From Rhodothermus sp. (lineage in GTDB: Bacteria; Bacteroidota; Rhodothermia; Rhodothermales; Rhodothermaceae), in the NCBI GenBank assembly GCA_015487635.1, contig WFPM01000233.1, positions 1 through 39,883 on the forward strand: a DNA stretch of 39,883 bases, in the 5' to 3' direction. This document shows, in pieces, positions 36,457 to 39,883 of the stretch (the first letter of the stretch is position 1; each line of letters starts with the position of its first letter). Position numbers and translations under genes: made by a program. A model generated the notes under the pieces. That model was not told the DNA's origin and did not search any database. It saw only the letters and a list, made by a program, of their open reading frames with translations.

Positions 36457-36873
36457 ATGGCCAAACGGGTAAAGAAGACTGGTTACGAAGGAGGATTTGA
36501 GGCGAGCCTGCTGATCGCCGGATATGTACTAGGACTCTTATTCTTAGCAGCTTTGATCTTCTTTGCTCTAACATTAGAGGAATTCAATCTCTCTTGGTTG
36601 ATCATTTTTTCTTTTCTTTTCTTCCAAGGAATAATGAGCATTTTGGTTTTTAAATGGGCCGCTTACGTGATAGCTCTGCTGAAGAAGATCGCGGGTATGC
36701 CCTACGGCATAAATATTACTCCCCCGAGGGAAGTGCAATTTGATTGCTGTTCCGACTGCGGCACCCAACTGCCCGGATCCGCTCTGCAGAAATGTCCGAG
36801 CTGCGGTGCAGTGCTGGAAAATGAAACCGGGCGTGCCGGTACTGTGCCGAAATCAGAGCAGAAATCCACATGA
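36457..36873 (+). CDS. Small membrane protein with C-terminal zinc ribbon
   Basis: 138 residues. Two predicted membrane helices (~res 18-42 and ~45-75, with a short LEEFNL turn) are followed by a cytosolic zinc-ribbon: CCSDCG ... CPSCG (res ~97-117), four cysteines in CxxC-x14-CxxC spacing. The first cysteine pair has an extra adjacent Cys. The C-terminal 20 residues are polar. Codon use is more AT-rich than the window average, matching the solenoid gene downstream and setting both apart as likely acquired DNA. No homologue recognised; such ribbon-plus-helix proteins are often regulatory or trafficking accessory factors. Confidence 0.65.
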   Translation: MAKRVKKTGYEGGFEASLLIAGYVLGLLFLAALIFFALTLEEFNLSWLIIFSFLFFQGIMSILVFKWAAYVIALLKKIAGMPYGINITPPREVQFDCCSDCGTQLPGSALQKCPSCGAVLENETGRAGTVPKSEQKST

Positions 36874-37003
36874 TCCAACATCCTTCACGGGTTGAGACCG
36901 TTGTGTACATGAGGGAAAATATTCCAATCACTGATTTTTCAATCTCACCGATAAGTAACTAGGTGACCCGGAAACCGGACAAAGGAAGATTTCTTTTTTC
37001 GTT

Positions 37004-38791
37004 TTAATCAGCACCCCTGTCTGGCTCTTTTAGGAAGATCAAAGCAGCTTTTGTCAAGACTTCAGCGCGTTCAGCGGCATCATCAATCTCTTGAGCGGCT
37101 TTAATAGCCTGATGGTGGATCAGACGGGCATGATTTCTTCGTCCTGTCCGCATCAGTTCCTCAGCAATTAAACTGAGGGCTGTAGCACGCCTCGTGGCAT
37201 CTTCAATCCGCTGAGCGGTATGTAGCGCTTCTGTATAAAGCCCCGCCTTCGCTTGTGCCACCGCAATCTCTATGAACACATCATATCGCCAAAGAGAAGA
37301 CTCGATTTTTTTTAACATTTCGAGCCCGACCACAATAACATCCAAATTTTTTCCCAGATCTGCCAGAATCTTTAGATCAGCTGCCATTTGGGATATCTCA
37401 TCCTTGGAGTAAACTTTAATCCTTTGCGCGGTCTGAAGTGCTTCTGCATAAAGCCCCACCTTTACCTGCGCCGTCGCGATGCTTTTAAAAGCACTGTTGC
37501 GCCGGAACTCATCCTTAATCCCTTGAGCGGCTCGGAGCGCCTCTGCCCAAAGCCCCGCCTCCGCCTGCGCTATGGCAATCCTCTGGACCGCTTCGTTACG
37601 CATTTCTCCATCCTTGATTCTCCGGACGGTCTGAAGCGCCTCTGCCCAAAGCCCCGCCTCCGCCTGCGCTATGGCAATCCCTTTGAGCGCTTCATCGCGC
37701 ACCTTGTCATACCCAATTCTCCGAGCAGTTTGGAGCGCCTCTGCATAAAATCCCGCCTTCGCCTGCGCCTCGGAAATTTCTCTGAGAACCCCTGGACGAG
37801 CCCAGTTAACAATGATCTGTTCAGCGGCTTGGTGGGCTTTTTGAAAGGTCTGCTTTGCCTCCTGCTCTAAGCCAGCCTCCGCCTGAGCCGCGGCAATCGC
37901 TCCGAGCGCTCCGGCTCGAAGGTGGTGCCAAGTACTTATCTCCTGAGCGGTCTGAAGTGCTTCTACAAAAAGCCCTGCCTCCGCCTGCGCCATAGCAATC
38001 TCCTTGAGAACCTCATCTCGAATACTGGCATGTTTGATAATCCTGGCGGTTTGGAGCGCCTCTGCATAAAATCCCGTCTTCATCTGGGCCTTGGCAATCT
38101 TTCTGAGCACTTCAACATATTCATCAACATCCGCAATTCCCTGGGAGGCCTGGAGTGCCTCTTGGAAGGTTTGCTTAGCTTCTCGCTCTAAGCCTACCTC
38201 TGCCTGCGCTATTGCGATGGCTAGAAGAGTCTGAGCACGTTCGCCAGCGTACCCAATAGTCTGGCTGGTCTGGAGCACCGTCTGAAAGGTCTGTATAGCT
38301 TCCGGCTTTAAATCTGCCTCTATTTGCGCCAAGGCAATTTTCTTGATCGTCTTAATACGCACGTCGATGTTCCAGATTCCCTGAGCGGTTCGGAGAGCTT
38401 CTGCATATAACCCCGCTTTTACCTGCGCCTCAGCAATCCCTTTGAGCGCTTCATCGCGATCAGAGTCATCCGCGATCTTCTGGGCGGTCTGGAGCGCCTT
38501 CGCATAAAGTTCCGCATCCGCCAAAGCCACCGCAATCTTCTTAAAAGCCTCGTTTTGCTGAGAGTCTTTCTCTATCTGCTGAGCGGTTTGGAGTGCTTCT
38601 TCTATCAGACGCAAAGCCTGTTGTCGGTCCTGCCAAGGCCGATATAATACAGAGTAACCTACATAACCTCCGATCCCAGACAGTACAATGATCAACCCAA
38701 CAATCAAAAGTTTCTTCAACCGCATCATCCTCTTTGACTTTTTTATCAATCCGGCCGGAATATTTTTAAGATAATAAATAATAACAAACAT
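37004..38791 (-). CDS. Membrane-anchored alpha-solenoid (TPR-like) repeat protein
   Basis: 595 residues if started at 38791; tandem ATGs at 38728/38725, just after AGAGG, are an alternative. One N-terminal membrane helix (LLIVGLIIVLSGIGGYVGYSVL) is followed by ~13 repeats of about 33 residues with consensus A-xxI-AxAQAEAGLxxEALQTAxxI, an antiparallel helical-pair solenoid resembling TPR/SEL1-type repeats. Two neighbouring repeats share a stretch of about 43 bases with a 99-bp period (starting 37536 and 37635), so the array has grown by recent duplication. It should project a protein-interaction rod from the membrane. No enzymatic domain. Neighbours are a zinc-ribbon protein and IS debris, so it probably came in with the lower-GC insert. 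Confidence 0.75.
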   Translation of the reverse strand: MFVIIYYLKNIPAGLIKKSKRMMRLKKLLIVGLIIVLSGIGGYVGYSVLYRPWQDRQQALRLIEEALQTAQQIEKDSQQNEAFKKIAVALADAELYAKALQTAQKIADDSDRDEALKGIAEAQVKAGLYAEALRTAQGIWNIDVRIKTIKKIALAQIEADLKPEAIQTFQTVLQTSQTIGYAGERAQTLLAIAIAQAEVGLEREAKQTFQEALQASQGIADVDEYVEVLRKIAKAQMKTGFYAEALQTARIIKHASIRDEVLKEIAMAQAEAGLFVEALQTAQEISTWHHLRAGALGAIAAAQAEAGLEQEAKQTFQKAHQAAEQIIVNWARPGVLREISEAQAKAGFYAEALQTARRIGYDKVRDEALKGIAIAQAEAGLWAEALQTVRRIKDGEMRNEAVQRIAIAQAEAGLWAEALRAAQGIKDEFRRNSAFKSIATAQVKVGLYAEALQTAQRIKVYSKDEISQMAADLKILADLGKNLDVIVVGLEMLKKIESSLWRYDVFIEIAVAQAKAGLYTEALHTAQRIEDATRRATALSLIAEELMRTGRRNHARLIHHQAIKAAQEIDDAAERAEVLTKAALIFLKEPDRGAD

Positions 38792-38894
38792 GCGCCACGT
38801 GAAGCTCTGACAGCATTACATTTGGTGCTCTGACACGTTCTGATCCGACGAAAATGTCTCAACTACACAATAACTGCTCTACTTTTCGGTGCAA

Positions 38895-39175
38895 TAACGA
38901 ACCGCAAAGTCTAAGTTGCATTCTCGCTGATATAGGGCGACCATCTTAATACACCGCACCGACATGGCTTCATCCGGAGGGTCGCGGTCATAAGCCCGGT
39001 CCCCGGTCACATGCTGGTCAGACCCTGGTAAAACGCGCCGCGGGGTGCCTCTAATACCACGGTTTCATGATTCCAGAAACTGAACGACGGTATCGCCATC
39101 TGGCAATCTGTTAGCGTCTGCTATCACCATGACTTTGATTTCTTTGCCCTGCCTATTCTTATCGGGGTAATCTGC
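38895..39175 (-). pseudogene. IS5-type transposase, catalytic-core remnant
   Basis: Minus-strand translation yields KNRQGKEIKVMVIADANRLP (about 39100-39165), then, in a shifted frame, VTGDRAYDRDPPDEAMSVRC and IKMVALYQREC (about 38915-39020). These match the IS5 core pattern (KxGKGxKxMxIADxxGLP ... xGDRAYDSDPLRERL ... GIEMIAPHR). The D of GDRAYD is the family's catalytic aspartate. The reading frame is broken and the C-terminal Glu motif is not found. It occupies most of the otherwise gene-free interval 38792-39350. Confidence 0.65.
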
Positions 39176-39349
39176 CTCCTACGGATACAACAAAACAAGC
39201 ACCAATAAAACTCTCTGAAAGACCCAACCCGTCTGCTGGTGGAGTCCTTCAGTCATTCCGTGCAGAATACACTGGAAAGAACCGCCGGTGTCTTCGTTCT
39301 GAGGGCGAACATAACAGGTAAATCTGAATGGGCAACTACTCCTCAGGGT

Positions 39350-39397
39350 CTTGTGTAAGCCCCCAAGCATGTTTTTGCAAATTTCCCTTACACAAGG
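39350..39397 (-). repeat. Oriented palindromic element, copy D
   Basis: Minus strand reads CCTTGTGTAAGG, GAAA, variable centre, TTACACAAG. 9-bp perfect arms, 29-nt centre. It begins 13 nt downstream of the stop codon of the gene at 39410-39748, the same distance as copy C from its gene remnant. Confidence 0.8.
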
Positions 39398-39409
39398 TCA
39401 CGCGGCATG

Positions 39410-39748
39410 CTACGGCTGCCGAAGTTGCAAGTCAAGCATCGTCTTCCACACCGCATGCAATGCCTCCACATAGGCCTTCCCCTCCGGTCGCTGATGCCGG
39501 GCCACCGCGGCCTTGAAATTGTCGTAGTCGATGTCTTCGACCAGGCGACGCACCACCTCCGCCCAGACCGACTTCGGCACAAAAATGCGCCAGGCGTAGT
39601 CGGCTCCCGGAAACTCCCGGATCTCACAGCTGCCCAGAAGCTCCGGAAACCGCGCCTGCAACGCTTCCAGATGGGCACGCACGCGCGCTCGAACCATCAC
39701 GCGCTCCGGATTAATAGTGGTCAAGAGAGTTGATCCCACTTTCCGCAC
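39410..39748 (-). CDS. Small conserved-looking protein of unknown function
   Basis: 112 residues from a GTG at 39748 that overlaps the upstream stop codon as TAGTG; an ATG at 39769 would add seven residues and overlap the upstream gene by 22 nt. Basic N-terminal helix (ERVMVRARVRAHLEALQARF), a central GADYAWRIFVPKSVWAEVVR then LVEDIDYDNFKAAVARHQ, and a C-terminal helix VEALHAVWKTMLDLQL. I recall small bacterial proteins with this yR(I/V)fvPKxVWA ... IDYxNFKxAV pattern, but not a function. Strict coupling to the preceding gene suggests a two-gene unit, possibly of toxin-antitoxin type. A remnant of a second member is at 36289. Confidence 0.6.
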   Translation of the reverse strand: MRKVGSTLLTTINPERVMVRARVRAHLEALQARFPELLGSCEIREFPGADYAWRIFVPKSVWAEVVRRLVEDIDYDNFKAAVARHQRPEGKAYVEALHAVWKTMLDLQLRQP

Positions 39749-39883
39749 TATTCTGGGGCAAGATAGCATTTTTGGACATGCGGTCCCAATAAGCGCAGGA
39801 TGCGCTTATGCAATTCGGTGAGATTCAACACACGTCGTTCAACACCGTGCGGACCATGCATCACCAAGACGTCGATTCCTTCA
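39748..39883 (-). CDS. C-terminal part of an unidentified protein (partial at right edge)
   Basis: Forty-four residues are visible: GIDVLVMHGPHGVERRVLNL followed by TELHKRILRLLGPHVQKCYL and APE, then TAG. The gene extends beyond the window. No domain can be assigned from this piece; the His/Arg-rich strands and terminal helix could fit many folds. It is in an overlapping unit with the small gene at 39410. Confidence 0.5.
   Translation of the reverse strand, partial: EGIDVLVMHGPHGVERRVLNLTELHKRILRLLGPHVQKCYLAPE

Noticed and set aside
22092-39397. CRISPR array made of the palindromic elements
   Set aside because: The copies are 183 bp to 14 kb apart, with short arms and variable centres; there are no regular spacers and no cas genes.
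39350-39397. Element as an intrinsic terminator
   Set aside because: The 27-29 nt loop is too long and no U-run follows the stem on either strand in any copy.

Overview
The window reads as chromosome of a GC-rich, probably thermophilic member of the Bacteroidota/Rhodothermota line, most like Rhodothermus. This is inferred from the kinds of genes present: SusC-type TonB receptors with carboxypeptidase-D-like N-termini, a PorV-type outer-membrane barrel, C-terminal sorting/FlgD-like domains as on type IX-secreted proteins, 6-bladed beta-propeller lipoproteins, a GH18 chitinase and GC-rich codon use. No database was consulted. No rRNA, tRNA or CRISPR array was found.

Layout. 1-649: the end of an M16 zinc peptidase. 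733-4046: a lower-GC accessory block with a six-cysteine secreted mini-protein, a beta-propeller lipoprotein, a membrane-anchored thioredoxin-like protein and a second propeller lipoprotein. 4220-4765 (-): a protein with two AP2-like modules. 4956-7111: a chitinase overlapping a glycosylasparaginase, so probably a glycan/glycopeptide salvage operon, closed by a 21-bp terminator shared with convergent clpC. 9921-16195 (-): an A-type Fe-S carrier, a large lamin-tail surface protein, a vWA membrane protein and a two-domain cytidine deaminase. 16281-19092 (+): LolC/E-type permease, MoaD, MoaE, nitrilase-family amidase. 19077-21111 (-): LacI-type regulator followed by purC.

21300-22450 is a gene graveyard (IS5-type transposase and archaeal-type ATPase remnants). 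22452-34026 is a five-gene surface cluster: FG-GAP repeat protein, TonB receptor, 1132-residue Ca-loop protein, PorV-like barrel and peptidoglycan amidase. 34050-39883 is again accessory: a beta-lactamase stub, an RNase J-like MBL/beta-CASP protein with an altered N-terminus, a lower-GC insert (zinc-ribbon membrane protein, alpha-solenoid repeat protein, IS5 remnant) and a small conserved-looking gene pair at the right edge.

The most unusual feature is a roughly 46-48 bp oriented palindromic element (arms CCTTGTGTAA/TTACACAAGG, variable 27-29 nt centre). It is present four times (22092, 35999, 36229, 39350), always in the same orientation and only in the decayed or accessory zones. Three copies sit at gene 3' ends: one supplies a stop codon, and two lie exactly 13 nt from homologous 3' ends of the same small gene family, flanking the lower-GC insert. 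This resembles a recombination or attachment site, or a mobile palindromic repeat, that I do not recognise.
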